The notes: generated by a model from the sequence alone, not told the origin. A stretch of DNA of 41,367 nt from Limnohabitans sp. (GCA_021300495.1 JAJTDK010000005.1:1-41367), one strand, 5' to 3'; shown: positions 30,690 through 40,584, numbered from the stretch's first letter. Program-made: numbers and translations.

Positions 30690-32075
30690 ATGAAATTGCT
30701 TGACGTCGTCAACCCAGCCACCGATGAACTGATCACTCAACTGCGCATCGACGATGGCGCAGCTGTGGCCATCAAGGCCCAAAAAGCACGCAACGCACAA
30801 GCCGCATGGGCCGCTACGCCTTTGGCAGACCGCATGGCATGCATTCAGCGCTTTCGAGGTTTGGTTGAAGCGCAACTTGAAGACTTGGCTAAAACCATGA
30901 CCCAAGAAACCGGCAAGCCGCTGGCCCACTCGCGCAATGAGTTGAACGGCTTCTTAGGTCGCATCGACTTCTTCTTGTCAGAAGCCGAAGCAGTCCTAAA
31001 AACTGAAACGGTTTACAAACAAGACGGCATGTGCGAGCAAATTCAGCACATTCCCCTTGGCTTGATTGGCAACATTTCTGCATGGAACTACCCGTGGTTT
31101 GTGGGCGGCAATGTGTTTGTACCTGGCCTGCTCATGGGCAACGCCATTTTGTACAAACCGTCAGAATTCGCAGCCATGAGCGGCATGGCCATGGCCCGTT
31201 TGCTGCACGAGGCTGGCATTCCCCAAGATGTGTTTGCCACGCTCATTGGTGCCGCTGACACTGGCAATGCTTTGCTTGCACAACAACTCGATGGTATGTT
31301 TTTCACAGGCTCATTGGCCACGGGACAGCACATTGCCAACGTCATGGGGCCGCGTATGACCAAGCTCCAATTGGAATTGGGCGGCAAAGATCCCACCTAT
31401 GTGTGTGCCGATGCCGACCCTGTGGCGGCCGCACAATCCTTGGCAGATGGTGCCATGTACAACGCCGGTCAAAGCTGCTGCTCGGTCGAGCGTATTTATG
31501 TGCATGCCAGCATTCATGACAAATTCGTGGAAGCACTGGTCGACACGGTTCGGAGTTTCAAAATGGGCGATCCGTTGGCCGCGGACACCTACTTGGGCCC
31601 GCTTACACGCGCACCTCAACTGAAAGTTTTGGAAGCTCAAATTGCCGATGCCAAAGCCAAAGGCGCTCGTTGTTTGCTGGGTGGGCAACGCAGTAAAGGC
31701 CCCATGGGCGGCAAAGGCAATTGGTTTGAAGCCACGGTGTTTGACAACGTGAACCACAGCATGTCCCTCATGCGCGACGAAAGTTTTGGACCCATCATTG
31801 GCATTCAAAAAGTCAATGACGATGCTGAGGCCATTCGCCTCATGAACGACACTGCCTATGGCCTCACCGCTGGCGTTTACACACCCAACGAACAACATGC
31901 GCGTGAAGTGCTTTCTCAAGTTCGTGCTGGCTCTGTTTATTGGAATTGCTGCGACCGCGTCAGCCCACGCTTGCCTTGGAGTGGCTATGGTCACTCAGGC
32001 ATTGGCCTGACTTTGTCTCGCGAAGGCCTAGCCACTTTCACACGCCCCAAAGCTTGGCACTTGCGCAGCAACTGA
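30690..32075 (+). CDS. NAD(P)-dependent aldehyde dehydrogenase
   Basis: GNISAWNYPW, LELGGKDPTYV, NAGQSCCSVERIYV, ESFGPIIGI. Confidence 0.93.
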   Translation: MKLLDVVNPATDELITQLRIDDGAAVAIKAQKARNAQAAWAATPLADRMACIQRFRGLVEAQLEDLAKTMTQETGKPLAHSRNELNGFLGRIDFFLSEAEAVLKTETVYKQDGMCEQIQHIPLGLIGNISAWNYPWFVGGNVFVPGLLMGNAILYKPSEFAAMSGMAMARLLHEAGIPQDVFATLIGAADTGNALLAQQLDGMFFTGSLATGQHIANVMGPRMTKLQLELGGKDPTYVCADADPVAAAQSLADGAMYNAGQSCCSVERIYVHASIHDKFVEALVDTVRSFKMGDPLAADTYLGPLTRAPQLKVLEAQIADAKAKGARCLLGGQRSKGPMGGKGNWFEATVFDNVNHSMSLMRDESFGPIIGIQKVNDDAEAIRLMNDTAYGLTAGVYTPNEQHAREVLSQVRAGSVYWNCCDRVSPRLPWSGYGHSGIGLTLSREGLATFTRPKAWHLRSN

Positions 32076-32076
32076 C

Positions 32077-32736
32077 ATGCGCTTGGCTTTGTTTGACTTA
32101 GACCATACGCTGCTCAATGGCGACAGCGATCAGTTGTGGTGTGATTTCCTCATCGACAAAGGCTTGCTCGACAAGGCCATCTTCTCGGCCAAAAACGAAG
32201 CCATGGCGCGCGATTACAAATCTGGCGCAGTCAATGTGCAAGCGTTTTGTGAGTTTTACATTGGCACCCTCACACTTCACTCGCCTTCTGAATGGGAACC
32301 ACTGCGTCAAGAATTTTTAAGCGAGTGGGTGGCGCCCAAATTGTGCGCTGGTGGCAAAGCACAAATCAAAGCTCACCAAGCCAAAGGCGATCGAGTGGTC
32401 ATGACCACCGCCACCAATCGGTTCATCACAGAATTGACGGCCAAACACTTAGGCGTGCAGGACCTCATTGCCACAGAGGCCGAATTGCAAAACGGTTTGT
32501 TCACCGGAAAAACTGCAGGCGTGTTAAACATGCGTGAAGGCAAAGTTACGCGCCTTAAGATGTGGTGCCATGAACAGCAATTGGACTGGCCTCAGCTTGA
32601 AACATGGGGCTACAGCGATTCCATCAACGACCTGCCCTTGCTAGAAGCCGTCACGCACGCCACCGTGACACAGGGCGATGTAAAGTTGAGAACAGAAGCC
32701 GCCAAGCACGGCTGGCCCCAAATTGAGTGGTTTTAA
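32077..32736 (+). CDS. HAD-superfamily hydrolase (subfamily IB, phosphoserine-phosphatase-like)
   Basis: FDLDHTLLNGDSD motif I, VVMTTATNRF motif II, GYSDSINDLPLLEAV motif IV; 1-bp gap after the ALDH stop. Confidence 0.88.
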   Translation: MRLALFDLDHTLLNGDSDQLWCDFLIDKGLLDKAIFSAKNEAMARDYKSGAVNVQAFCEFYIGTLTLHSPSEWEPLRQEFLSEWVAPKLCAGGKAQIKAHQAKGDRVVMTTATNRFITELTAKHLGVQDLIATEAELQNGLFTGKTAGVLNMREGKVTRLKMWCHEQQLDWPQLETWGYSDSINDLPLLEAVTHATVTQGDVKLRTEAAKHGWPQIEWF

Positions 32737-32760
32737 CTTTGTAGCCAAAGCAGGATTCAC

Positions 32761-33771
32761 ATGACGAGCACTGTATTCACCGACATTGACTGGGACAAAG
32801 ACGGCAAGCAAATTGGCACCCTCAACTTGCCCCACTCTCCCGACGACGATGCATGGGGCGTGATTCCGTTTCCCGCCGCCTCCATTAAAAATGGCAACGG
32901 CCCAGTGGTGGTGGTTACCGGCGCAGTACATGGCGACGAGTACGAGGGCCCCATCGTTATTTCGGAGTTAATGCGCAACATCGAAGCCCACGAAGTCAAC
33001 GGGCAATTGATTCTGCTCCCTACCTTCAATGCGCCAGCATTGAAAGCTGGGCGACGCACATCCCCCATCGATCAATTGAACCTGAACCGTGTTTTTCCAG
33101 GCGATGACTACGGCCTGCCGACGCAGCAAATAGCGCGCTATGTCACCGACCACCTCTTTAGCAAGGCAAATTTCTACATCGACCTGCATGCGGGAGGTCG
33201 GTCTTTGTTTATCCAGCCAAGCGCTCATGTGGTCATGGCCGATGGCATGGCTGCAGAACTCATACAAGCGAATGCGCGCTTAGCGGAAGCATTTGGCGTG
33301 GCCATGACGGTTCAGACCAGCAACATGGGCGACTACAGAACATCAGCTGGTTATGTCACCTTCAAAGGCATTCCCATGTTGGCTGCCGAGATGGGCATGG
33401 GCGGCTGGGCTACAGCAGACTCTGTTCGGGCAACACGCGAGGCCACACACCGAGTGCTCAAGCACACGGGGGTCTTGCCAAACATTGAAACCTGTCCCGG
33501 TGAAAAAACACAATGGACACGCATTCACGGCACTTCAGCCTATGTCTTTGCACCCATGGATGGCTATTTTGAAAGACACTTCGCATTAGGCGATGACATT
33601 CAAAAAGGGCAATTGGCCGGTTTAATGCACCACCTCGATCGACCCAGCCTCAAACCCGAGCCTGTGTACTTTCAATCAAGCGGCACGCTCTACGCGCATG
33701 GATTGATAGGACATGTTCGTGCAGGGCAAAATTTAGCAGTCTTGGTTGAAAAGCTTGAATCGCCTGTTTAA
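32761..33771 (+). CDS. Succinylglutamate desuccinylase/aspartoacylase-family (M14) deacylase
   Basis: VVVTGAVHGDEYEGPIV (H-x-x-E zinc site), NLNRVFPG, FYIDLHAGG. Confidence 0.88.
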   Translation: MTSTVFTDIDWDKDGKQIGTLNLPHSPDDDAWGVIPFPAASIKNGNGPVVVVTGAVHGDEYEGPIVISELMRNIEAHEVNGQLILLPTFNAPALKAGRRTSPIDQLNLNRVFPGDDYGLPTQQIARYVTDHLFSKANFYIDLHAGGRSLFIQPSAHVVMADGMAAELIQANARLAEAFGVAMTVQTSNMGDYRTSAGYVTFKGIPMLAAEMGMGGWATADSVRATREATHRVLKHTGVLPNIETCPGEKTQWTRIHGTSAYVFAPMDGYFERHFALGDDIQKGQLAGLMHHLDRPSLKPEPVYFQSSGTLYAHGLIGHVRAGQNLAVLVEKLESPV

Positions 33772-34508
33772 AAAACAGTGCCTCGCAAGGCTCTGGCACA
33801 CAACACAAGCCCACTGAGACATAAAAAACTGTGAATAAAGGGCTTGAGAAAAGCCGCTTGAATTCGGACTGCCAATTGGTGTCCCAGCCACACCCCGGCC
33901 ATGGCAAAAGGCAGAAGCAGCATCAAGCATGTCCAAAGCGCTACATCGTTCAAGCCACCTGAAACACCCACCATACAAAGCGCTATAGAAGACAGACCAA
34001 TGATGGTCATGGGCATGGTCGCCCTGATTGAAAATGGATCCGACAAACGCTGCGCCAACCAAGACATGACGACTGGGCCTGCTGTGCCAAACATCGTTTC
34101 AACCAAGCCCATGGCGAATCCTGCGAAGTGTCGCATTGAAGGCCTGAGCTGAACTACCACTGACGCCCCCTTGAGCCCACGCCACCCAATGAAGATGACA
34201 TAGAGCCCCAAGCAAAAAAGCAGGCCATCACCTTGGGTTATGCGAATGAGCACGATGCCAGCAAGTGCGCCAACAATGACAGAGGGTAGCAAGGGCGGCA
34301 ATTCTTTCCACATGACTTGCCTAAAATTCAAGCCCGTATGCAAGATGGCCGCAGGCACATCAATCAGCAGCACCAAGGGCACCACTACAGCTAGCGGCCA
34401 ATCCCATGCCAACAAGGGAACAATGATCAGGGCAGAACCGAACCCTGCAATTCCCAACACAAAATAGCCTACAAACACGACTGCAAATTGAAACAGGCCA
34501 GCTTCCAT
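33768..34508 (-). CDS. TauE/SafE-family sulfite/organosulfur exporter-like permease
   Basis: AVVFVGYFVLGIAGFGSALIIVPLLAWDWPLAVVVPLVLLIDVPAAIL..., TauE/SafE pattern. Ends overlap the convergent M14 gene by 4 bp. Confidence 0.85.
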   Translation of the reverse strand: MEAGLFQFAVVFVGYFVLGIAGFGSALIIVPLLAWDWPLAVVVPLVLLIDVPAAILHTGLNFRQVMWKELPPLLPSVIVGALAGIVLIRITQGDGLLFCLGLYVIFIGWRGLKGASVVVQLRPSMRHFAGFAMGLVETMFGTAGPVVMSWLAQRLSDPFSIRATMPMTIIGLSSIALCMVGVSGGLNDVALWTCLMLLLPFAMAGVWLGHQLAVRIQAAFLKPFIHSFLCLSGLVLCARALRGTVF

Positions 34509-35375
34509 CTAGTTCAAAACACCTTGTGCTATGACGCACGCTGCGTCCACAGTGAAAGCATGATTCGCAATGGCCTCAACAACTTGCTTAGGCGACATAC
34601 AAGCAAACTCGCTCACTTCACCATCTTGATTGATGGGCGTTATTTCAGGCGGCACAAGCAAGTTGTAAACCCAAAGTGTTTCATGGTGCCAGCCAGTGGC
34701 AACCGATCTGCAGGTACTCACTTTGCCGTGCGCAACCGCCGTCATGGCCAAGGCTTCAGAAATGCCAGCTTCCTCCGCCATTTCTCTGACGCCGCAAGTT
34801 TGAAGCAACTCACCCGCAGGCAACCCACCTGCCGCTATGTTGTCCAACATGCCTGGATCGGTAGCTTTAGTTTGAGCACGGCGACCACACCACACATGAC
34901 CTTCAAGCGTGAAGCCATTCACATGCACAGCATGACTGCGCAAACCAAAAAACCTGAAGGCCGATCGTTCCATTTCAAAAGCCGCAGGCAAGTGGCTTGT
35001 AGGTTCTAAACTTTGTTTACCTACGCCAATGACTTGATCTTCCCAAAAGCTGAATTTTTCATTGCGCCAACCCGTGACATGACCCTGATCATGCAACTGT
35101 TTTGCCCACTCCGCCAAGGCCAGACTGCGTGAGCTTGGTGTCCCTTCTTGAGTATCCCATCTCAGGCCTAGAGGCAACTGCACCCATTGCGCACTCAGTT
35201 GTTGAAGTGCTTTGGCATGCAGCGGTTTGAGGTGCCCTGTGGCTGTATGCGAGCCCCCCAAATACCAAGGAACTGATTCTTTCGGCAAAGGCTGCATGGC
35301 CTGCTCCAAGCATTGATGCAATACTTGGATTTCTGAACCGCTGAGGGCGGCCTTGAACTTTTCAATGGGGCTCAT
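34509..35375 (-). CDS. NUDIX hydrolase with N-terminal DUF4743-like region
   Basis: NUDIX box-like GGLPAGELLQTCGVREMAEEAGISEALAMTA. Confidence 0.85.
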   Translation of the reverse strand: MSPIEKFKAALSGSEIQVLHQCLEQAMQPLPKESVPWYLGGSHTATGHLKPLHAKALQQLSAQWVQLPLGLRWDTQEGTPSSRSLALAEWAKQLHDQGHVTGWRNEKFSFWEDQVIGVGKQSLEPTSHLPAAFEMERSAFRFFGLRSHAVHVNGFTLEGHVWCGRRAQTKATDPGMLDNIAAGGLPAGELLQTCGVREMAEEAGISEALAMTAVAHGKVSTCRSVATGWHHETLWVYNLLVPPEITPINQDGEVSEFACMSPKQVVEAIANHAFTVDAACVIAQGVLN

Positions 35376-35411
35376 GCTTTCTGCAAACTGAAGTGGGTGA
35401 TGAATGCCATT

Positions 35412-38198
35412 TCAGTGTGCCTGATCCCAATTCAATCCCACTCCTACCTCGGCCAACAAAGACACCTTGAGAGATGCAACCTCTGCCATCCATTTTGGGA
35501 CTGCAACTTTGAGCCATTCAACTTCATCTTCTGGCACTTCAAACACCAGTTCATCGTGCACCTGCATGATGACCTTGGTTTTGCGTTGCTCGCGGTCAAT
35601 GCCTGCTTGCACTGCAATCATGGACAGTTTGATCAAATCGGCCGCGGTACCCTGCATGGGCGCATTGATGGCCGCTCGCTCAGCGCCCGCACGACGAGGG
35701 CCGTTGGGAGAATTGATTTCTGGCAAATACAACCTCCGGCCAAACACGGTTTCAACATAGCCTTGCGATTTGGCTTGCTCGCGCGTTTCATCCATGTAGC
35801 GCTTTACACCTGCAAAGCGTTGGAAGTAACGCTCGATGTAGTTTTTGGCAGCGCCGTTGTCAATGCCTAAAGCCTTGGCCAATCCGAATGCACTCATGCC
35901 GTAAATCAAACCAAAGTTGATGGTTTTGGCATAGCGGCGTTGCTCACTGGAAACTTGATCGGGTGTTAAACCAAACACTTCAGCGGCCGTCGCCTTGTGC
36001 ACATCAAGCCCTTGATGAAATGCACGAAGCAAGGCTTCATCGCCACTCAAATGCGCCATGATGCGCAGTTCAATTTGTGAATAATCAGCACTGGCAATCA
36101 GACTGCCTGAAGGTGCGACAAAAGCTTCGCGCACTTTGCGTCCTTCAGCAGTGCGAATGGGAATGTTTTGCAAATTAGGGTCGTTGCTAGACAAGCGCCC
36201 CGTCACAGCCACGGCCTGTGCGTAATGGGTATGGACTCGGCCCGTTCTAGGCAATGCCATTTGCGCCAGTTTGTCGGTATAAGTACCCTTCAGTTTGGAC
36301 AAACTGCGATGCTCCAAAATGCGCGCAGGCAAGGGGTAGTCTTCTGCCAGTTTTTCCAACACTTCTTCATCGGTACTGCGCGCACCCGTCGCGGTTTTTT
36401 TGATAACTGGCAAACCCAGCTTGTCAAAAAAGATTTCACCGAGTTGTTTGGGGCTGCTCAAGTTGAAGGGCTGACCTGCAATTTCATAAGCTTCAGTTTC
36501 TAGCTGCAAAATGCGTTGCCCCAAGGCTTGGCTTTGTGCGGCCAGTGTAGGTCCATCAATTAGCACGCCATTGCGCTCAATGCGAAACAATGCTTCGCTG
36601 GTGGCAATTTCGATGTCATATATAGCACGCAGTTTGGCATCTGCTTGAATGCGCGGCCACAGCACGCCATGCACGTCCAAACATTGGTCGGCATCTTCAC
36701 AAGAATATTCAGAGGCCTTATCGACATCCACTTGGGCAAAGGAAATTTGATGCGCACCTTTGCCGCACATGTCTTCGTAGGTCAAGCCCGTACGGCCCAC
36801 ATGCCGCAGTGCCAAACTGGTCAGGCTGTGCGGCTTGTGAACTTCCAGCACATAACTCTGCAGCATGGTGTCGTGCGCATAACCGCGCACCTCAATGCCT
36901 TGATTGGCGAACACATGCCGGTCGTATTTAACGTGCTGGCCTACTTTGAGTTTGAGCGGGTTTTCAAGCCAAGCTTTGAGCCTGGCCAGAACTTCCAACA
37001 AGGGCAACTGCACAGGTGCATCGGGGCCTTCATGTCTCAAGGGCAAATAAGCGGCTTCACCCGGTTTGACACTCCAACTGATGCCCACCAAATCGGCGCG
37101 CATGGCATCGAGCGATGTGGTCTCGGTGTCAATGGCCACACACTCGGCGGCCTCTAACCTCGGCAGCCATGTGTCGAATTGCGTCCAAGTCAAAATGGTT
37201 TCGTAGTGCTTGTCGCCAGTGACAGTGACGACTGGTTCTGGCTCTGCAAACAAATCGTCATTGGGTACGAACGCCGCTTTGGCAGAGGACTTGCTGGCTG
37301 CAGACTCAGGGGCGCCTGCACCACGGCTTCTGACTAAACCTTTGAAGCCATACTTTTCGTAAAAGGCCAACAAGTCGGCCTCGTTGGGCGGTGCCAAGCG
37401 AATGGATTCCAGTGAGGGGAGTTCGGGCACGTACTCGTTCAAATCACAATCGGTGCGAATTTTCAAGAGCTGACGGCCAGTGGGCAACCAATCGACCGCC
37501 TTTCGAAGATTCTCACCCACCACTCCTTTGACTTGATCGGCGTTGGCCATCAAGTTATCGAGCGAGCCATATTCAAGCAAAAGTTTAACCGCCGTTTTAG
37601 GGCCTACTTTTTGCACGCCTGGCACATTGTCGACCGTGTCACCCACCAAAATTTGGTAGTCCAACATGAGGCTGGCAGGCACACCAAATTCTTCTTGAAC
37701 GCCCACCAAATCACGGCGTTTTCCATTCATGGTGTCAATGATGGTGATGTGTTCATTCACCAATTGGGCCAAGTCTTTGTCGCCACTTGAAACCACCACC
37801 TCTATGCCTTGAGATGAGCCCACAGCAGACAGTGTGCCGATCACATCATCGGCCTCAACGCCTGGCACGTCCAAGACTTTCCATCCCATCAAACGAACCA
37901 ACTCATGAATCGGCTGAATTTGCGAACGCAAATCGTCGGGCATGGGACTTCTGTTTTGTTTGTATTCTGGGTAAATTTCATCGCGGAATGTAGGGCCTTT
38001 GGCGTCAAACACACACACTGCAAAGTCTGCGGGAATGTCTTTCCGAAGGCGCTCCATCATGTTGATCATGCCTCGGATGGCACCGGTGGCAGGACTGCTA
38101 GGGTCGCCAGGTACGGCCCGCAAATCAGGCATGGCATGAAAGGCTCGGTAGAGGTAACTGGAACCATCCACCAGCAAAAGGGTTTTCTTATCGCTCAT
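35412..38198 (-). CDS. polA: DNA polymerase I
   Basis: 5'-nuclease domain (MSDKKTLLLVDGSSYLYRAFHAMPDLR), 3'-5' exonuclease domain (AIDTETTSLDAM), polymerase motifs (SADYSQIELRIMAHLSGDEALL, RRYAKTINFGLIYGMSAFGLA, QVHDELVFEV). Confidence 0.97.
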   Translation of the reverse strand: MSDKKTLLLVDGSSYLYRAFHAMPDLRAVPGDPSSPATGAIRGMINMMERLRKDIPADFAVCVFDAKGPTFRDEIYPEYKQNRSPMPDDLRSQIQPIHELVRLMGWKVLDVPGVEADDVIGTLSAVGSSQGIEVVVSSGDKDLAQLVNEHITIIDTMNGKRRDLVGVQEEFGVPASLMLDYQILVGDTVDNVPGVQKVGPKTAVKLLLEYGSLDNLMANADQVKGVVGENLRKAVDWLPTGRQLLKIRTDCDLNEYVPELPSLESIRLAPPNEADLLAFYEKYGFKGLVRSRGAGAPESAASKSSAKAAFVPNDDLFAEPEPVVTVTGDKHYETILTWTQFDTWLPRLEAAECVAIDTETTSLDAMRADLVGISWSVKPGEAAYLPLRHEGPDAPVQLPLLEVLARLKAWLENPLKLKVGQHVKYDRHVFANQGIEVRGYAHDTMLQSYVLEVHKPHSLTSLALRHVGRTGLTYEDMCGKGAHQISFAQVDVDKASEYSCEDADQCLDVHGVLWPRIQADAKLRAIYDIEIATSEALFRIERNGVLIDGPTLAAQSQALGQRILQLETEAYEIAGQPFNLSSPKQLGEIFFDKLGLPVIKKTATGARSTDEEVLEKLAEDYPLPARILEHRSLSKLKGTYTDKLAQMALPRTGRVHTHYAQAVAVTGRLSSNDPNLQNIPIRTAEGRKVREAFVAPSGSLIASADYSQIELRIMAHLSGDEALLRAFHQGLDVHKATAAEVFGLTPDQVSSEQRRYAKTINFGLIYGMSAFGLAKALGIDNGAAKNYIERYFQRFAGVKRYMDETREQAKSQGYVETVFGRRLYLPEINSPNGPRRAGAERAAINAPMQGTAADLIKLSMIAVQAGIDREQRKTKVIMQVHDELVFEVPEDEVEWLKVAVPKWMAEVASLKVSLLAEVGVGLNWDQAH

Positions 38199-38337
38199 AC
38201 CCCAATTGTGCCTGTCCTGAAGCGGGTTTGCCGAGTCAAAGTCTGTCAAATTTGGCGCCAACACCCTCTACAATCCTTGCATGCATTTCGCCATGCCTTC
38301 GGGCACCTATTCCACCCTTTCGAGCCCCCGCTAAGCC

Positions 38338-39288
38338 ATGGCAGTATTTACGCCCGTTACCGAAGAGCAAGCAGCCCTGCTGATGTCCCAATTAGGCTTA
38401 GGTGAACTGACCGAGTTAAGGGGGATTGAGGGCGGCATCGAAAACACCAACTATTTCGCCACCACCGATTTGGGCGATTACGTTCTGACCTTGTTCGAGC
38501 GTCTCAATCACGAACAATTGCCCTTTTATTTGTACCTGATGAAGCACTTGGCAGAAAAAGGCATTCCAGTGCCCAACCCTGCTGCCAATTCAGATGGTGA
38601 CATTCTGCACACCCTTTGCGAGAAACCAGCAGCCGTGGTCAACCGACTGCTTGGAAAAAGCCAACTGACCCCCGATGCTGTTCACTGCGCCGCGGTCGGT
38701 GCCATGATGGCTCGCATGCACTTAGCGGGTGAAGACTACAACCGCAGCCAACCCAATTTAAGAGGCTTGGCTTGGTGGAACGACACTGTGCCCGTGGTGC
38801 TGCCCTACTTGGAGGAAGACCAAGCGAGGCTCTTGCAAAGCGAATTGGCCTTCCAAAATCACATTGCACAGGGTGCCGCTTATCAAGCCCTTCCAAAGGG
38901 CCCTGTCCACGCCGACCTTTTTCGCGACAACGTGATGTTCGAAGGTGAAAAGCTGACCGGCTTCTTCGACTTTTATTTTGCAGGCAATGACACTTGGTTG
39001 TTTGACTTGTCGGTGTGCATGAACGATTGGTGCATCGACTTAAACTCAGGAGAGCACGCTCCTGAAAGGGCCTTGGCCATGCTGAACGCGTACCAAGAAG
39101 TGCGCCCACTTCGCTCCGCCGAGAGACAGTTGCTACCAGCCATGCTGCGCGCCGGAGCGTTGCGCTTTTGGATTTCCCGGCTTTGGGATTTCCATTTACC
39201 CAGAGAAGCATCCATGCTAAAACCACACGATCCCACCCACTTTGAACGGGTATTGCGTGCTCGTTTAACTTCGCCCTTTAAGCTCTGA
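38338..39288 (+). CDS. thrB: Homoserine kinase (APH-fold ThrB)
   Basis: MAVFTPVTEEQAALLMSQLGLGELTELRGIEGGIENTNYFATTDLGDYVLTLFE...VHADLFRDNVMFEGEKLTGFFDFYFAGND. Confidence 0.93.
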   Translation: MAVFTPVTEEQAALLMSQLGLGELTELRGIEGGIENTNYFATTDLGDYVLTLFERLNHEQLPFYLYLMKHLAEKGIPVPNPAANSDGDILHTLCEKPAAVVNRLLGKSQLTPDAVHCAAVGAMMARMHLAGEDYNRSQPNLRGLAWWNDTVPVVLPYLEEDQARLLQSELAFQNHIAQGAAYQALPKGPVHADLFRDNVMFEGEKLTGFFDFYFAGNDTWLFDLSVCMNDWCIDLNSGEHAPERALAMLNAYQEVRPLRSAERQLLPAMLRAGALRFWISRLWDFHLPREASMLKPHDPTHFERVLRARLTSPFKL

Positions 39289-39290
39289 AT

Positions 39291-40079
39291 ATGAAGCTTC
39301 AAATCGTTCCTGCCAAGCAGGGTCTGCTGTGGGTCAAACAAGGTATTCGCACTTTCTGGCGCCAGCCACTTGCTTTCACTGGTTTGTTCTTTTTGTTCAT
39401 GGCATGGGTTTCTCTCTTGTCCATGGTTCCCTTTATTGGCGCGGCCTTGGCCTTGCTCGTTTTGCCAGCCGCCACTTTGGGGCTTATGGTTGCCACTGAA
39501 CAGGCAGCTGGCGGAAAGTTTCCCATGCCGACTGTGATGTTGGTGGCCTTTCGCGCAGGTCAACAGCGACTCAAGGCCATGTTGCTACTGGGTGTCCTTT
39601 ATGCCCTGAGTTTTTTGGCAGTCATGGCCATTTCAGCCCTCGTCGATGGCGGCGGGTTTGCCATGGTCTATCTGGCCAATGCGCCCATCACCCCTGAAGT
39701 CGTCAACGATACAGACTTTCAGACAGCCATGTGGTTGACCACCATCATGTACGTGCCTTTGTCAATGCTCTTTTGGCACGCGCCGGCTTTGGTTCATTGG
39801 CACGGCGTTCCACCCGTCAAAAGCCTGTTTTTCAGCGCCATCGCTTGCTGGCGCAATTTAGGCGCATTTGCCGTGTATTTGCTAGCGTGGGCAGGCGTGT
39901 TTGTAGCGGGTGCCATGCTCATTCTTCTCATCAGCAGCGCCTTAGGTGGCAACGATTTGTCTGCTGCTGTTCTTATGCCGGGCGCCTTGCTCATGGCGGC
40001 CATGTTTTTCACATCGGTTTACTTTAGCGTGAAAGACTGTTTTGAATTGCCCGAGCCAGGCAGCGAACACCAAGCATAA
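39291..40079 (+). CDS. Integral membrane protein of the BPSS1780 type (unknown function)
   Basis: MKLQIVPAKQGLLWVKQGIRTFWRQPLAFTGLFFLFMAWVSLLS..., hydrophobic, 2 bp after thrB; family named from memory. Confidence 0.75.
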   Translation: MKLQIVPAKQGLLWVKQGIRTFWRQPLAFTGLFFLFMAWVSLLSMVPFIGAALALLVLPAATLGLMVATEQAAGGKFPMPTVMLVAFRAGQQRLKAMLLLGVLYALSFLAVMAISALVDGGGFAMVYLANAPITPEVVNDTDFQTAMWLTTIMYVPLSMLFWHAPALVHWHGVPPVKSLFFSAIACWRNLGAFAVYLLAWAGVFVAGAMLILLISSALGGNDLSAAVLMPGALLMAAMFFTSVYFSVKDCFELPEPGSEHQA

Positions 40080-40082
40080 AAA

Positions 40083-40559
40083 TCAATGGTGATGGCCATG
40101 TGCACCATGCACATGGCGATGTTCAATTTCCTCTGGAATGGCCGCGCGCACGTCCAGCACATTCAATTGGAATTGCAAAACTTGACCCGCCCAAGGATGG
40201 TTGCCATCCAACATCACGGTGTCGCCTTTGATTTTCAGCACATTGAAAATGGCTTCGCGGCCATCTGGTGTGCGGCCTCGCAATTGCCCACCTACCTTCA
40301 CGCCAGGTGGGAAATCTTTCTTGGGCATGGTTTGCAGCAGACTTTCATCGCGCTCACCAAAGGCATCGGCAGCACTCAGCACCAATGTGGTTTGGTAGCC
40401 CTTGTTTTGGCCATCTAGGGCCTCTTCAATTTTGGGCAAGGTGTTTTCATAACCGCCATGCAAATAAGCCATGGGCTCTTGTGCAGCTTCTAACAATTTA
40501 CCTTGCGCATCGGACACTTTGTATTTCAAGGTCACCACGGTGTCTTTTTCAATTTTCAT
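40083..40559 (-). CDS. slyD: FKBP-type peptidyl-prolyl cis-trans isomerase (SlyD-like)
   Basis: MKIEKDTVVTLKYKVSDAQGKLLEAAQEPMAYLHGGYENTLPKIEEALDGQNKG... and His-rich tail HRHVHGAHGHHH. Confidence 0.9.
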   Translation of the reverse strand: MKIEKDTVVTLKYKVSDAQGKLLEAAQEPMAYLHGGYENTLPKIEEALDGQNKGYQTTLVLSAADAFGERDESLLQTMPKKDFPPGVKVGGQLRGRTPDGREAIFNVLKIKGDTVMLDGNHPWAGQVLQFQLNVLDVRAAIPEEIEHRHVHGAHGHHH

Positions 40560-40584
40560 AAAGTTCTCTTCCTTCGGTCCTAAA

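Noticed and set aside
31311-31994. 227-aa minus-strand ORF opposite the aldehyde dehydrogenase
   Set aside because: Antisense shadow of a well-supported ALDH; no domain signature.
33765-33780. CTGTTTAAAAAACAG weak inverted repeat at the overlapping convergent stop codons
   Set aside because: AT-rich, short, no proper tail; likely chance.
35397-37157. Several plus-strand ORFs opposite polA (e.g. 35397..35870, 36645..37157)
   Set aside because: Antisense readings of the conserved polA coding sequence.
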